A DNA stretch of 64,000 nt, taken from assembly GCA_020638635.1 (NCBI GenBank), contig JACKIE010000001.1, positions 186,001-250,000 of the forward strand. Direction: 5' to 3'. Source of the stretch: Planctomycetota bacterium (lineage in GTDB: Bacteria; Planctomycetota; UBA8742; UBA2392). Positions 8,555-17,446 of the stretch are shown here, one piece after another. The stretch's first letter is position 1, and each line of letters starts with the position of its first letter. The position numbers were made by a program, and so were the translations under genes. The notes below the pieces were generated by a model, which was not told the DNA's origin, did not search any database, and saw nothing but the letters and a program-made list of their open reading frames with translations.

Positions 8555-9151
8555 CTACTCGTCCTCAGCAAAGAACTTCGCCAGCTTTTCCTTCAGCGTG
8601 TTCCTGGCCCTTGAGGTCAGGCTTTTCACGGCCGCTACGGTTGTCTTCAGGATCTCGGCCACTTCCTCGTAGCTCTTGTCCTCGTAGCGGCTGAGGATCA
8701 GGGCCAGGCGCTGGTTTTCCGGCAGCTCGGCGATGGCCTCGCGCACTTTGCGTGTGCGCTCGTCCTGGTCGAGCGCGTCATGCTCGGGCGTGTCGTCCTG
8801 TGCTAACTGCTCGAGCGGGTTGCCGCCCTCGTCGTCGTTGCCGGTCACCAGGCGCAGACGGTCGCGAGCCTTGTCGCGCTTGTAGTTCAGGCACAGGTTC
8901 GTGACGACCGTATACAGCCAGGTGCTGAACTTGGCCGTGGGCTCGTACTTGGGCGCGGCGCGGTACACGCGCAGGAAGGCTTCCTGCACCAGGTCCTCAG
9001 CCTCACTGGCCACGCCCAGTTGCCGGTAGATCACCGAGTACGCCAGCCTGTAGTGGCGCTCGAACAACGTGCGGAACGCGTCGTCGTCACCCTTGGCGAC
9101 GCGCTTCATCAGCTCGTTGTCGGGCTCGATGATTTTGCCGGGCTTGCCCAT
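8555..9151 (-). CDS. RNA polymerase sigma-70 family (ECF-type) sigma factor
   Basis: 198 residues from the ATG at 9151 (MGKPGKIIEPDNELMKR); an in-frame ATG at 9190 is the alternative, and the frame stays open to 9340. Region 2 runs DAFRTLFERHYRLAYSV, then SEAEDLVQEAFLRVY and the FSTWLYTVVTNLCLNY segment that contacts the -10 element. Region 4 has AIAELPENQRLALIL followed by a helix-turn-helix (YEEVAEILKTTVAAVKSLTSRA). There is no region 1 or 3, as expected of ECF factors. The next gene upstream on the same strand encodes a large single-pass membrane protein, which could be a partner, although the canonical zinc anti-sigma motif is not obvious in it. Confidence 0.9.
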   Translation of the reverse strand: MGKPGKIIEPDNELMKRVAKGDDDAFRTLFERHYRLAYSVIYRQLGVASEAEDLVQEAFLRVYRAAPKYEPTAKFSTWLYTVVTNLCLNYKRDKARDRLRLVTGNDDEGGNPLEQLAQDDTPEHDALDQDERTRKVREAIAELPENQRLALILSRYEDKSYEEVAEILKTTVAAVKSLTSRARNTLKEKLAKFFAEDE

Positions 9152-9159
9152 GACTTCAG

Positions 9160-9276
9160 GGGTCAGGGGTCGGGGTTCAGGGAACTGCATTTCCTGCCGC
9201 CCGCCGTCTGCCGCCTTGCTCCTGAAAAGGGTCAGGCACCATTTCCTCCACTGCGTCCCGGAAATGGAGCCAGACC
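9160..9276. repeat. Repeat-rich spacer (GGGTCAGG / GGTGCCTGACCC motifs)
   Basis: Between the sigma gene and its upstream neighbour are tandem GGGGTC/GGGTCAGG units (about 9158-9180), then AGGGTCAGGCACC with a run of pyrimidines, and a second unit around GGAAATGG...CAGACCC (about 9259-9277). The motif resembles the spacer repeat near 57144-57220. These look like members of a dispersed intergenic repeat family; their role is not visible. Confidence 0.4.
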
Positions 9277-11427
9277 CTACCCCCCGTACCGCTTCAACAA
9301 GCCTTCCACGAACTCGTCTTTCTCGCCGCGCGCTCGCCACTCGGCCGCGAGCTTGCGGGCGCGCTCGGACAGGCCGTTCTGCGATAGTTCGCAGATCAGC
9401 TCCAGTCGTTGCAGGGCGGGCTCAGTGGCCACCAGGTCGCCGTGTCTGGCCAGGCGCTCCAGCGCCCAGTCGTTGCGCCCCAGGCCCACGCACAGCAGCA
9501 CCGCGTTGCGGATGTCCAGCGCGTCGAACGCGCTGCCTCCGCACAACTCGTCCAGCAGCTTCAGCGCCAGCAGGTCTTCGCCCTGCTTCGCGGCCGTTTC
9601 CGCGAACAGCCGCGCGAACGAGGCCGAGCGCTCGCCGCGCGTGTAGGCTTCGCGACACAGGTCGAACAGCACCACGCCCTGCTTGCGCGGCAGCAGGCGC
9701 AGCACCGGGCGCGGGTCCTCCGGCTGCTCCTGCATGGCGCGGGTGAACCAACGGTCGGCGTCCGCTACTTTGCCCTGCCGGGCCAGCAGGTCGCCCACCA
9801 CCAGGGGCAGCGGCTCGCCGTCCAGCAGGGCGCCGGGCTTGGCGCGCGCGCCCAGGGCCAGCAGGGCCAGGTTGGCGCGCTCGCTGTCGCCGGCCGCCGC
9901 GGCCAGCCGGTACACCGCCAGTGCCTCGTCGGCGTTGCCGCCGGCCGCCTCCTTGAGCAGCGTCTCGCACACCGCCGGCTGCAGGCGCTGGGCCAGAAGG
10001 TGGGTCAACTGCACGCGCGGCTCGGCGTCCATGGCGGGCACATCCAGCCAAGCCGGGTCCAGGTCTTTCAGCGCCTCGCGCGCCTGCTCGAAGCTGAACA
10101 GCGTGGCGTGGCGCACGATGACCGCGCTGCACAGGCAGCGGCCTTCGGGCGTCGCCATGGTGGGGCGCAGGCGGCCGGAAAGCTCAACCAGCATCTCGGC
10201 CAGCAGCAGCACGGGCTGGCGCCCTTCGCGCAGGCCGAAGGACTCGCCGTTGAAGGTGTGCGCACCGTCGCGCAGCTCAATGGCCAGCAACGGGCGCCCG
10301 GCGCCCAGGGGCGCCACGAGGCTGGTGGGCACACCGCAGCCCTGGGCCAGCACCTGCATGGTCACCACCAGCGACAACTGCCCGCCGCCCGCGGAGTACA
10401 GCACGTCCGAGACCAGCAGCTTCGCGCCCGAGGTCTCGGACGGGTACAGCGCCAGCTGCAACTGCTGGCGCACGTGTTCGACGAAGGCGTCCAGCAGCTG
10501 CTTGCGGGCCTCGCGCCACCCGGGCTCGGAGGCCACGGCAGTTTCCCCGAAGCGCTTCACGCGCGCGGCCGTTTCCTCGGGCCGGAAGGCCAGGCGCTGG
10601 GGCTCAACCTGCTGGATCAGCTGTTCATAGCCCAGCATCAGGCGCGCGAGCTCGCCGGGCGTGAGGTTTTCCGGCCTGGCCTCCAGCGGGTTGACCGTGG
10701 CGTCCAGCGGCATGACCGCCAGCCGGGCCGGGTAGCCAGCGGCCGCGGGATCGAACGGCGTGTCGGGATCCACGGGCCGGGCATTGTCCGGCGGCGTGTT
10801 GCCGCGCGGCGGGCGGTTGTGCTGCGCGACGTTGTTGTCCGCGTCGTTGCGCGCGCCGTCGGCCCACGGGCCGAACATGACCGCGGTGATCAGCGCGACC
10901 GCGCCCAGCGCGCCGATCAGCACCACGGCCATCAGCGCGCGGCGCAGGCGCGGCGGCCGGGGCGGCTTTGGCGGCTCGGCGCTCGCGGGTGGGCCCGTCA
11001 GCACGGCGTAGGCGGCGGCGGGGATCTCGGGCTCGGGCAGGGTGCTGGGTTCTTCGTCGCTGAAGCGCACGCGCCCGATTTCGTCGGTCAGGGTCAGCGG
11101 CCCTTCACCGTGGATCATCAGCTGGTTGAGGGCGCTGCGGGCGCGCTTGGCCAGCTTGTCGACGTGCTGGCTGATCTGCTGGGCGGAGAGGTGCTTGGTA
11201 AGGCTCAGCAGCTCGCGCAGCTGTTTCTGCAGCTTTTCGTCCACGCCTTCGAAGTTCAGCACGAAGGCCTTCTCGAGCTCGCGGCGTGCCTCGGTGAAGT
11301 CGGCAACGAGGCCGGGCGGCACTTCGCCGCTTTCGTGCGCCAGCTTGCGCGCGAAGTTGAGCACCGTTTCAAGGCGGCGCAGCGGCTCGCGCAGGGCGGC
11401 AACTTTTTCGGATCCCTGCTCAGGCAT
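9277..11427 (-). CDS. Large single-pass membrane protein, function unknown
   Basis: 716 residues, ATG 11427, with GGGAG about ten bases upstream. Residues 1-110 are helical and charged (coiled-coil-like, including LQKQLRELLSLTKHLSAQQISQHVDK). A Pro-rich linker precedes one transmembrane helix (about 164-187). After the membrane there is an Asn/Pro-rich spacer and a large domain with repeated Ala/Leu/Arg helices in the last 300 residues, which read like degenerate TPR units (EDLLALKLLDELCGG, NDWALERLARHGDL). The most likely topology is cytoplasmic N-terminus and extracytoplasmic C-terminus. Its position upstream of an ECF sigma gene allows a regulatory link, but I see no recognised anti-sigma domain. 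Confidence 0.65.
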   Translation of the reverse strand: MPEQGSEKVAALREPLRRLETVLNFARKLAHESGEVPPGLVADFTEARRELEKAFVLNFEGVDEKLQKQLRELLSLTKHLSAQQISQHVDKLAKRARSALNQLMIHGEGPLTLTDEIGRVRFSDEEPSTLPEPEIPAAAYAVLTGPPASAEPPKPPRPPRLRRALMAVVLIGALGAVALITAVMFGPWADGARNDADNNVAQHNRPPRGNTPPDNARPVDPDTPFDPAAAGYPARLAVMPLDATVNPLEARPENLTPGELARLMLGYEQLIQQVEPQRLAFRPEETAARVKRFGETAVASEPGWREARKQLLDAFVEHVRQQLQLALYPSETSGAKLLVSDVLYSAGGGQLSLVVTMQVLAQGCGVPTSLVAPLGAGRPLLAIELRDGAHTFNGESFGLREGRQPVLLLAEMLVELSGRLRPTMATPEGRCLCSAVIVRHATLFSFEQAREALKDLDPAWLDVPAMDAEPRVQLTHLLAQRLQPAVCETLLKEAAGGNADEALAVYRLAAAAGDSERANLALLALGARAKPGALLDGEPLPLVVGDLLARQGKVADADRWFTRAMQEQPEDPRPVLRLLPRKQGVVLFDLCREAYTRGERSASFARLFAETAAKQGEDLLALKLLDELCGGSAFDALDIRNAVLLCVGLGRNDWALERLARHGDLVATEPALQRLELICELSQNGLSERARKLAAEWRARGEKDEFVEGLLKRYGG

Positions 11428-11473
11428 TCGTGCCTGTCTCCCGGGGTGCCTTGCGGCCCAGGGGGAGGGACCG

Positions 11474-11968
11474 CTAGCCTTTCAGCTTCTGCTGCAGCCG
11501 CGCGTCTTTTTCCAGCACCTTGGCGGTCTGCGCGGCCCGCCACTCTATCACTTTTTTCGCCACGTTCGCGTCGCCCGTGCCGATGATTTGCGCGGCCAGT
11601 ACCGCGGCGTTCACCGCCCCGTCAATCCCTACCGTAGCGACCGGCACGCCCGGCGGCATCTGCGCCGTGCTGAGCAAGGCGTCCAGGCCGTTCAGCGCGC
11701 CCGAGGCAACCGGGATGCCGATTACCGGCCTCGCGCTGTGGGCGGCCACGGCGCCGGCCAGGTGCGCAGCCATGCCCGCGGCGCAGATGAACACTTTCAC
11801 CCCACCGGCCTCGGCACGTTGCACGAATTCGCGGGTCTGCTCAGGCGTACGGTGGGCGGAAAGCACGCGGCCTTCGACAGAAATGCCGAGTTCCTTGAGA
11901 GTGTTAAAGCCCGCCTCGAGCTTGGGCAGGTCGCTGTCAGATCCCATCAGCCAGGCTACTTGCGCCAT
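11474..11968 (-). CDS. purE: N5-carboxyaminoimidazole ribonucleotide mutase (PurE)
   Basis: 164 residues from ATG 11968, which has AGGAGA six bases upstream; the frame extends to 11998. It carries the PurE class I signatures: MGSDSDLP (nucleotide-phosphate binding), the SAHRTPE motif with the catalytic His, and AAGMAAHLAGAVAAHSARPVIGIP. It interconverts N5-CAIR and CAIR in de novo purine synthesis in the cytoplasm. purC follows it 45 bases upstream in the genome on the same strand, so the two are probably co-transcribed as purC-purE. purK is not in the window. Confidence 0.95.
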   Translation of the reverse strand: MAQVAWLMGSDSDLPKLEAGFNTLKELGISVEGRVLSAHRTPEQTREFVQRAEAGGVKVFICAAGMAAHLAGAVAAHSARPVIGIPVASGALNGLDALLSTAQMPPGVPVATVGIDGAVNAAVLAAQIIGTGDANVAKKVIEWRAAQTAKVLEKDARLQQKLKG

Positions 11969-12013
11969 GGTTTCTCCTTGGTCTGGTGGTGCGGGCAAAT
12001 GAATCCGGCCCCC

Positions 12014-12892
12014 TTAACCCTTAAGCCGGTCAATTACTTCCCGGTAACGGGCGGCCGTGCGGTTCACGATTTCGTCCGGCAACTCCGGCGGCGGGGCTTT
12101 CTTGTTCCAGGGCTGGGTTTCCAGCCAGTCGCGCACGATCTGCTTGTCGAAGCTGTCGGGGTTCTTGCCCACCTGGTAGGTCTTCGCGTCCCAGAAGCGG
12201 CTGCTGTCGGGGGTCAGCATCTCGTCGCAGATCGCGAGGTTGCAGTCAATCATGCCGAACTCGAACTTGGTGTCAGCGATGATGATGCCCTTCTTGCGCG
12301 CGTACTCCGCGGCGCGTGTGTACAGCGTGAGGGTCAGGTCGCGCAGGCGGGTTGCCATCTCCTGTCCCACGATCTGGGCGGCGCTCTCGAAGTCGATGTT
12401 CTCGTCGTGCTCGCCTTGCTCGGCCTTGGTGGCCGGCGTGAACAGCGGGCGCGGCAGCTTCTCGGCCAGTTGCAGCCCCGCGGGCAGGGCATGGCCGCAG
12501 ATCGCGCCTGTCTTCTGGTAGTCTTTCCAGCCCGAGCCGACGATGTAGCCGCGGGCGACGCACTCGACCTTCAGCATGTTGGCCTTGTGCACGTACATGG
12601 TGCGGCCTTCAAGCTGGTCGCGGTACTTGCGGACCTGCTCGGGCATTTCGTCCACTTCGGCGGTGATCAGGTGATTGCCGACGCTGCCCTGGAAGAAATC
12701 GAACCAGAACAGGCTGATCTCGGTCAGCATCTTGCCGCGGTCGGGGATGCCGCGACTCATCACCACGTCAAAGGCGCTGAGCCGGTCCGTGGTGACCATC
12801 AGGTAGTTGCCGTTGACCTCGTAGATGTCCCGCACCTTGCCGCTGTAGATGCGCTTGAGGTCGGGCATGTCCGTCTTTAGCAGTGCTGCCAT
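12014..12892 (-). CDS. purC: SAICAR synthase (PurC)
   Basis: 292 residues from ATG 12892 with AAGGAG upstream. Motifs include RIYSGKVRDIYEV (ATP-binding strand-loop), DRLSAFDVVM, a WFDFF segment, VARGYIVGSGWKDY, and DTKFEFGMID. The length fits the longer SAICAR synthases (about 290-310 residues), not the 237-residue E. coli type. It joins aspartate to CAIR using ATP. It overlaps none of its neighbours but sits in a minus-strand run methyltransferase-purC-purE. Confidence 0.95.
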   Translation of the reverse strand: MAALLKTDMPDLKRIYSGKVRDIYEVNGNYLMVTTDRLSAFDVVMSRGIPDRGKMLTEISLFWFDFFQGSVGNHLITAEVDEMPEQVRKYRDQLEGRTMYVHKANMLKVECVARGYIVGSGWKDYQKTGAICGHALPAGLQLAEKLPRPLFTPATKAEQGEHDENIDFESAAQIVGQEMATRLRDLTLTLYTRAAEYARKKGIIIADTKFEFGMIDCNLAICDEMLTPDSSRFWDAKTYQVGKNPDSFDKQIVRDWLETQPWNKKAPPPELPDEIVNRTAARYREVIDRLKG

Positions 12893-12944
12893 GCAAGCTC
12901 CTTGCCCGGTGCCGGGTTTTCTTTTGCTTGAAACGTCGGCTTCG

Positions 12945-13700
12945 TCAAGCGGAATCGCCACCGCTTGGCGGCTTGTCGGCCACCACCACCTGTCGGCGCG
13001 ATGTGGATTCATGAAAGGGGCTGCCGTCCAGCTCGCTGTATCTGGCGCTCACGCGCAGGCCGGCTGTTGTGAGAAACCGGTCAAGCTCAGCGGGTGTGAA
13101 CAGGCGCACGCTTTCGTGCCAGCGGCGCGGCGGCATGCCTTCGGGGATGTACTCGACATCCTTGATCACGCGCTTGGCGGCTGCGTCGTAGCGGCGGGTT
13201 TGCCTGAGTGTCAGGCCGTCGCGTTGCTCGGTGCTTTCGGGCTGCAACTGACGCACCGTCACTTCGGCGTTCATGTGGTCGATCACCAGGCGCCCGCCCG
13301 GCTTCAGCACGCGATGGACCTCGCTGAGCACGCGATGATGGGCGTCGTCGTCCGGAAAGTAACCGAAGCTGCTGAACAGGTTGGTCACGGCGTCGAACAG
13401 CCCGTCCGCGAAGGGTATTGCCCGAGCGTCGGCCCGCACGGCGCGGCCCGCCAGCCCGCCCGCCTGCAGCAGTGTGAACGAAAGATCCAGCCCCACGGCA
13501 CTCAGCCCGGCCGCGCGCATCGACAGCAGGTGGCGCCCCGCGCCGCAGCACAGGTCAAGCACGCGGCCGTGACGCGGCAGCAACCCGGCGCCCAGCAGTT
13601 GGTTGACCTGCTGCTGGCCCTGGACGGGTGAACGGTGGCGATAGACCTCCAGGTACTCCGAGGCAAAGGCGCGCTCATACCAGGGGCGGCTGTCCGTCAT
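12945..13700 (-). CDS. Class I SAM-dependent methyltransferase
   Basis: 251 residues. Motif I is VLDLCCGAGRHLL, then GLDLSFTLL (acidic end of strand 2), RADARAIPFADGLFDAV, and VLKPGGRLVIDHMNAEV (motif around strand 5). This is the UbiE/Methyltransf_11-type Rossmann fold. The substrate cannot be read from sequence. It lies 52 bases upstream of purC on the same strand, but nothing ties it to purine synthesis. Confidence 0.88.
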   Translation of the reverse strand: MTDSRPWYERAFASEYLEVYRHRSPVQGQQQVNQLLGAGLLPRHGRVLDLCCGAGRHLLSMRAAGLSAVGLDLSFTLLQAGGLAGRAVRADARAIPFADGLFDAVTNLFSSFGYFPDDDAHHRVLSEVHRVLKPGGRLVIDHMNAEVTVRQLQPESTEQRDGLTLRQTRRYDAAAKRVIKDVEYIPEGMPPRRWHESVRLFTPAELDRFLTTAGLRVSARYSELDGSPFHESTSRRQVVVADKPPSGGDSA

Positions 13701-13772
13701 GGCGCGAGTCTAGCGCGTCCGGCGTCAGGTTACAGCGGTCGAAAGGGCTGCTAGAGTGCGCGCGGAGGAAAC

Positions 13773-14153
13773 GTGTCGCGTACCCTGCAGAAAACCGGCC
13801 TGCCGCTTGCCCTGCTGGCGGCCTTTGTTTTGTGCCTGCCCGCCTGCAGCGGCGGCCCCGAAGAAATCTGGCAGCCGGAAACCCTGGTGCAGGAGCAGCC
13901 CCTGGAGGGCGCGAAGTTCACCGAAACCCTCGCGGCCGGCAAGCTGGTGCTGACCGCCACCCGCAAGGTGCGCGCCACGGAAACACCCGTCGAGCGCTTG
14001 TACCTGCACCACACGGAGACCTGGTCCGACTTCGACTGGGACAGTTTCGGCCTGGTGTTCTGGTCCGTGCTGGGGGGCATCGTTTCGGTGGGGCTCTACT
14101 TCCTGTTCGCCTTCGTCGTGTTCGACACCACCAAAGATGAAGAGAACAAGTAG
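13773..14153 (+). CDS. Small lipoprotein with C-terminal transmembrane helix
   Basis: 126 residues, GTG start at 13773 with GGAGGA four bases upstream. The N-terminal signal ends in a lipobox-like LCLPACSGG with Cys as the lipidation residue. A second hydrophobic helix (about 94-117, VFWSVLGGIVSVGLYFLFAF) precedes an acidic tail. A lipoprotein with an additional membrane span near its C-terminus is unusual. The last 17 bases overlap the next gene, which also encodes a lipoprotein, so the two are translationally linked and probably work together. No family recognised. Confidence 0.65.
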   Translation: MSRTLQKTGLPLALLAAFVLCLPACSGGPEEIWQPETLVQEQPLEGAKFTETLAAGKLVLTATRKVRATETPVERLYLHHTETWSDFDWDSFGLVFWSVLGGIVSVGLYFLFAFVVFDTTKDEENK

Positions 14154-14652
14154 CCTGCTGCTGTGCCTGCTGCTGTGCGGCTGCGCCTCACGCAGCTGGA
14201 CGGAAGCCACCGACGACGTCCGCCCGACAGGCGCCCCGCGCGAGGTGATTGAAGACCGCCCCCTGGCCGGCGAGTTCTTCGAGCTGCGCACGGACCTGGA
14301 GGCCGACGGCTTTCACATCGCCGAGAACGTCAACACCGACGACGCCGGGCGCGTGCAGATCGACCTGCTGCCGCCCGCCCTGCAATGCCTGCACTACGGC
14401 CATGACGTGAAGCTGGAGCTGTACTCGTTCGAGGAAGAAAAGGTGGTCTACACCCGCACCTTAACGGCCGAAGAAAGCCGGGGCGTGATCCGCGAGTGCA
14501 GTGTACAGGCCAAGTTAGGGGCAGAACTGCGTCTGCGCCGCAGGTCGGCCGACCAGCTCGACAAGCTGATAGAGGCCAACGGCGACCTTGAGCTGCGGGA
14601 GCAGCTGGAAGCCATCCGCAACAAGGTAAAACTCCGCCTCGAGTGGGAGTAG
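14137..14652 (+). CDS. Lipoprotein of unknown function
   Basis: 171 residues; signal peptide and lipobox LLLCGCASR (Cys at about 16). The mature domain is a mixed beta domain (AGRVQIDLLPPALQCLHYGHDVKLELYSF, split by residues of varied type) followed by a charged C-terminal helix. The start overlaps the preceding lipoprotein frame by 17 bases. It reads like a small periplasmic beta-sandwich; nothing more can be said. Confidence 0.65.
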   Translation: MKRTSSLLLCLLLCGCASRSWTEATDDVRPTGAPREVIEDRPLAGEFFELRTDLEADGFHIAENVNTDDAGRVQIDLLPPALQCLHYGHDVKLELYSFEEEKVVYTRTLTAEESRGVIRECSVQAKLGAELRLRRRSADQLDKLIEANGDLELREQLEAIRNKVKLRLEWE

Positions 14653-14841
14653 GCGGTTACAGGCGGCAGGCAGCAGGCGGAAGTCCGCCACTTCAGCAAC
14701 GTCCCCAAGCCCCTGCTTTCCACGCGCTTCCACCTTCGCTGAAGCTTCGTTGGACAGGTGGGCTTGCGGCTCTTGTTCACCTTCCGGACAACAAACCCTG
14801 TAGTTATCGGACGTTTCTGCCGATCATTGGGCCGGAGAAAC
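14653..14841. other. Intergenic spacer with dispersed palindromic motif
   Basis: The 189 bases contain CCACCTTCGCTGAAGC followed by TTCGTTGGACAGGTGG (about 14730-14761). The CCACC/GGTGG ends and inner CTGAAGCTTCG form a near-palindrome that looks like a mobile intergenic repeat unit. GGAG before ATG 14842 is the ribosome-binding site of the next gene. No gene is visible here. Confidence 0.35.
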
Positions 14842-15996
14842 ATGGGCGGGAAACTGGACATTGAAGTCGTGTCTGATCCGCGGCGCTGCCGTGAGTTCAT
14901 TGACATGCCCTGGCTGGTCAACGCCGGCGACGACGACTGGGCACCGCCCTTGCGCATGGCCGTGGACAAGCTGCTGAACCGCAGCAAGTACCCCTTCTTC
15001 AACCACGGCGACGCGGCCTTCTTCCTGGCCCGCCGCGGCCGTGAGCCCGTGGGGCGCATCGCCGCCATTGACAACAAACTGCACGCCAAGACCTACCAGG
15101 ACGGCGTGGGTTTCTTCGGCTTCTTTGAATGCGAAGACGACGCGGAGGCTTGCCGCGGCCTGCTGTCCCGCGCCGCCACCTGGGTGCGCGACCGGGGCTA
15201 CAGCCGCGTGCGCGGGCCGCTCAATTACAGCGTGAATGACGAAAACCCCGGCGTGCTGTTCGAGGGCTTCAACGGCGTGCCGTTGATCCTGATGGCCCAC
15301 AACCCGGGCTACTACAACCGGCTTCTTACCGACTGCGGCCTGGCCAAGGCCAAAGATCTCTACGCCTACCTGGTGACCCGGGCGACCATGGCCGGCGAGC
15401 GCTTCCAGCGCGTGATGAAAGCCGTGCGCCGCCGCGCGCCGCAGCTCGACCTGCGCGAGGTGCGCCTGGACGGCAAGGGCTTCCGCCAGGACATCGTCAC
15501 GATGCTCAAGATCTTCAACGAGGCCTGGTCGGCCAACTGGGGTTTCGTGGAGGTCACCCCGCCCGAGGTGGACGCCATCGCCGCGGACTTGAAGCCGATC
15601 GTGGACCCGTGCATCACCGCCATCGCCGAAATCGAGGGCAAGCCCGTCGGCATGATGGTGTGCGTACCCAACGTGAACGAAATCCTGCGCAAGATCCCCA
15701 ACGGTCGCCTGTTCCCCACGGGCTGGTACAAGCTGCTGACGGGCCTGCGCGACATCCGGGGCTTCCGCACCATGCTGATGGGCGTGGTGCCTGAGTACCG
15801 CAACCGCGGCGTGGACGCGCTGATGATCGACAAGGTCATGCAGAGCGGCCTGGCCGCCGGCTACGAGTACTGCGAGCTGAGCTGGGTGCTGGAAGACAAC
15901 GAAGCCATGACGTCGCTGGCAGACAAGGCCGGCGGCATGCTGTATCGCAAATACCGCATTTACGAGGCTGACACCGATGCGCTTATTCTCCCGTAA
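14842..15996 (+). CDS. GNAT-like acyltransferase superfamily protein
   Basis: 384 residues from ATG 14842, chosen because GGAG lies six bases upstream; the frame is open to 14758. The C-terminal part has the GNAT pattern IRGFRTMLMGVVPEYRNRGVDALM, where RNRGV is the acetyl-CoA pyrophosphate-binding loop, followed by YCELSWVLEDNEAM. The N-terminal half has conserved blocks (GPLNYSVNDENPGVLFEGFN and NPGYYNRLL) that I know from a poorly characterised family usually labelled N-acetyltransferase. The substrate is unknown. It overlaps the peptidase gene downstream by 20 bases. Confidence 0.7.
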   Translation: MGGKLDIEVVSDPRRCREFIDMPWLVNAGDDDWAPPLRMAVDKLLNRSKYPFFNHGDAAFFLARRGREPVGRIAAIDNKLHAKTYQDGVGFFGFFECEDDAEACRGLLSRAATWVRDRGYSRVRGPLNYSVNDENPGVLFEGFNGVPLILMAHNPGYYNRLLTDCGLAKAKDLYAYLVTRATMAGERFQRVMKAVRRRAPQLDLREVRLDGKGFRQDIVTMLKIFNEAWSANWGFVEVTPPEVDAIAADLKPIVDPCITAIAEIEGKPVGMMVCVPNVNEILRKIPNGRLFPTGWYKLLTGLRDIRGFRTMLMGVVPEYRNRGVDALMIDKVMQSGLAAGYEYCELSWVLEDNEAMTSLADKAGGMLYRKYRIYEADTDALILP

Positions 15997-17446
15997 TCTC
16001 CCCTTCTATCTGCTGGGCGCGCTGCTGCTGCTGGCGGCGCAGAATCCCGTGCGCTCCGACAACGCGGGCCTCGATGCAACCACGCGCAGCGCCATCCTCG
16101 CGAAACTGCAAAAGGCCGAGGGCAAGCGCGGCACGGCCGGCTGCGTGATCCTGGACCTCGACAGCGGCGAAACATTGCTCAGCCACAACGCGGACACGGC
16201 GCTGATCCCCGCCAGCAACATGAAGCTGGTGACCACGCTGACGGCCCTGGACCAGCTGGGCGGCGACTTCGAGTTCGTCACCCGCGTGCTGGCCGACGGC
16301 AAGGTGGAAGGCGGCGCCCTGAACGGCGACCTGTTGGTGATCGGCGGCGGCGACCCCAACCTCAGCGGGCGCTTTTACGAAAATGACCCGCTGGCCCTGT
16401 TCAAGGCCTGGGCGGCGCGGCTGAAGCAGACGGGCATCACCAGCATCAGCGGCGACCTGAAGTACGACAGCACCCTGTTCGGCGGCGAAAGCTTCTGCGA
16501 AGGCTGGCCCCAGGACGACCAGTACATCAAGTGGTACTGCGCCGAGGTCAGCGCGCTGGCCTTCAACGACAACTGCGTGGGCATCCGCGTGATCCCCACC
16601 AGCGCGGGCAAACCAGCGAAGATCGAGGTGATGCCCGAGACAGCCTACGTCACGATCGTGAACGAAACCACCACCGCGCGCGGCAAGAAAGGCGCCGAGA
16701 TCGGCATCGTGCGCCCGCGCGGCGAGAACACCATCACCGTGAAAGGCACGGTCTACGAGCAGGCGACCTGGGGCTACTTCATCGACGTGACGGTGCACGA
16801 TCCGGCCGCCTACGCCGCCACCGTGTTAAAGGAAACCCTGGCGCGCGAAGGCGTCAGCCTCAAGGGCGCGATCAAGCCCGTCACCCTGAGCAACCAGGAC
16901 ATGCAGCGCTGCACACTGCTGATCGAGCATCGCGCCTCCCTGCTGCAGGCCTTGAAACCGATCAACACCAACAGCCAGAACCTGCACGCCGAGATGCTGT
17001 TCCGCCAGCTCGGTCTGCGCTACTCGGGCAAGGGCACGTTCAAGACAGGCCGCGCGGCCGTGGAGGCCTACCTGACAGAACAGAAGCTGCTGACCGACGG
17101 CATCCATATCGAAGACGGCAGCGGCCTGGCGCGCGACAACCGCGTGACGCCCAACCTGCTGGTGAAGCTGCTGAAGCGCGCGGCAGCCGACGAGCGCTTT
17201 GAGGCCCTGCGCGACAGCCTGGCCGTGGGCGGCGAGGCGGGCACACTGGAGAAGCGCCTGACCGACAAGAGCGTGAAGGGCAAGGTGTTCGCCAAGACGG
17301 GCTACATCAACAACGTACGTTCTCTCAGCGGCTACCTGTTCGCGGGCAAACGCCGCTTTGCCTTTTCCATGCTTATGAACGACTGCGTTTACACCAAGCA
17401 GATGCAGGACGAGATTCTCGAAATCCTGGCCAAGGCCGCCGAGTGA
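15977..17446 (+). CDS. dacB: D-alanyl-D-alanine carboxypeptidase/endopeptidase (PBP4, DacB family)
   Basis: 489 residues with an N-terminal signal sequence (about 8-27). The three serine-peptidase motifs are present: SxxK as S80-N-M-K83, SxN as S333-Q-N335, and KTG at 440-442. The spacing between SxxK and SxN is long (about 250), as in class C PBPs with an inserted domain. It trims or cleaves peptidoglycan cross-links in the periplasm, showing that the organism makes a cell wall. The start overlaps the GNAT-like gene, and the stop overlaps the VanZ-like start by four bases (GTGA), so a GNAT-dacB-vanZ operon is likely. Confidence 0.93.
   Translation: MRLFSRNLPFYLLGALLLLAAQNPVRSDNAGLDATTRSAILAKLQKAEGKRGTAGCVILDLDSGETLLSHNADTALIPASNMKLVTTLTALDQLGGDFEFVTRVLADGKVEGGALNGDLLVIGGGDPNLSGRFYENDPLALFKAWAARLKQTGITSISGDLKYDSTLFGGESFCEGWPQDDQYIKWYCAEVSALAFNDNCVGIRVIPTSAGKPAKIEVMPETAYVTIVNETTTARGKKGAEIGIVRPRGENTITVKGTVYEQATWGYFIDVTVHDPAAYAATVLKETLAREGVSLKGAIKPVTLSNQDMQRCTLLIEHRASLLQALKPINTNSQNLHAEMLFRQLGLRYSGKGTFKTGRAAVEAYLTEQKLLTDGIHIEDGSGLARDNRVTPNLLVKLLKRAAADERFEALRDSLAVGGEAGTLEKRLTDKSVKGKVFAKTGYINNVRSLSGYLFAGKRRFAFSMLMNDCVYTKQMQDEILEILAKAAE

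Noticed and set aside
9409..11586. 725-codon plus-strand frame opposite the single-pass membrane protein
   Set aside because: Gln/Arg/Gly/His-rich shadow with no ribosome-binding site or motif; the minus strand has a credible protein.
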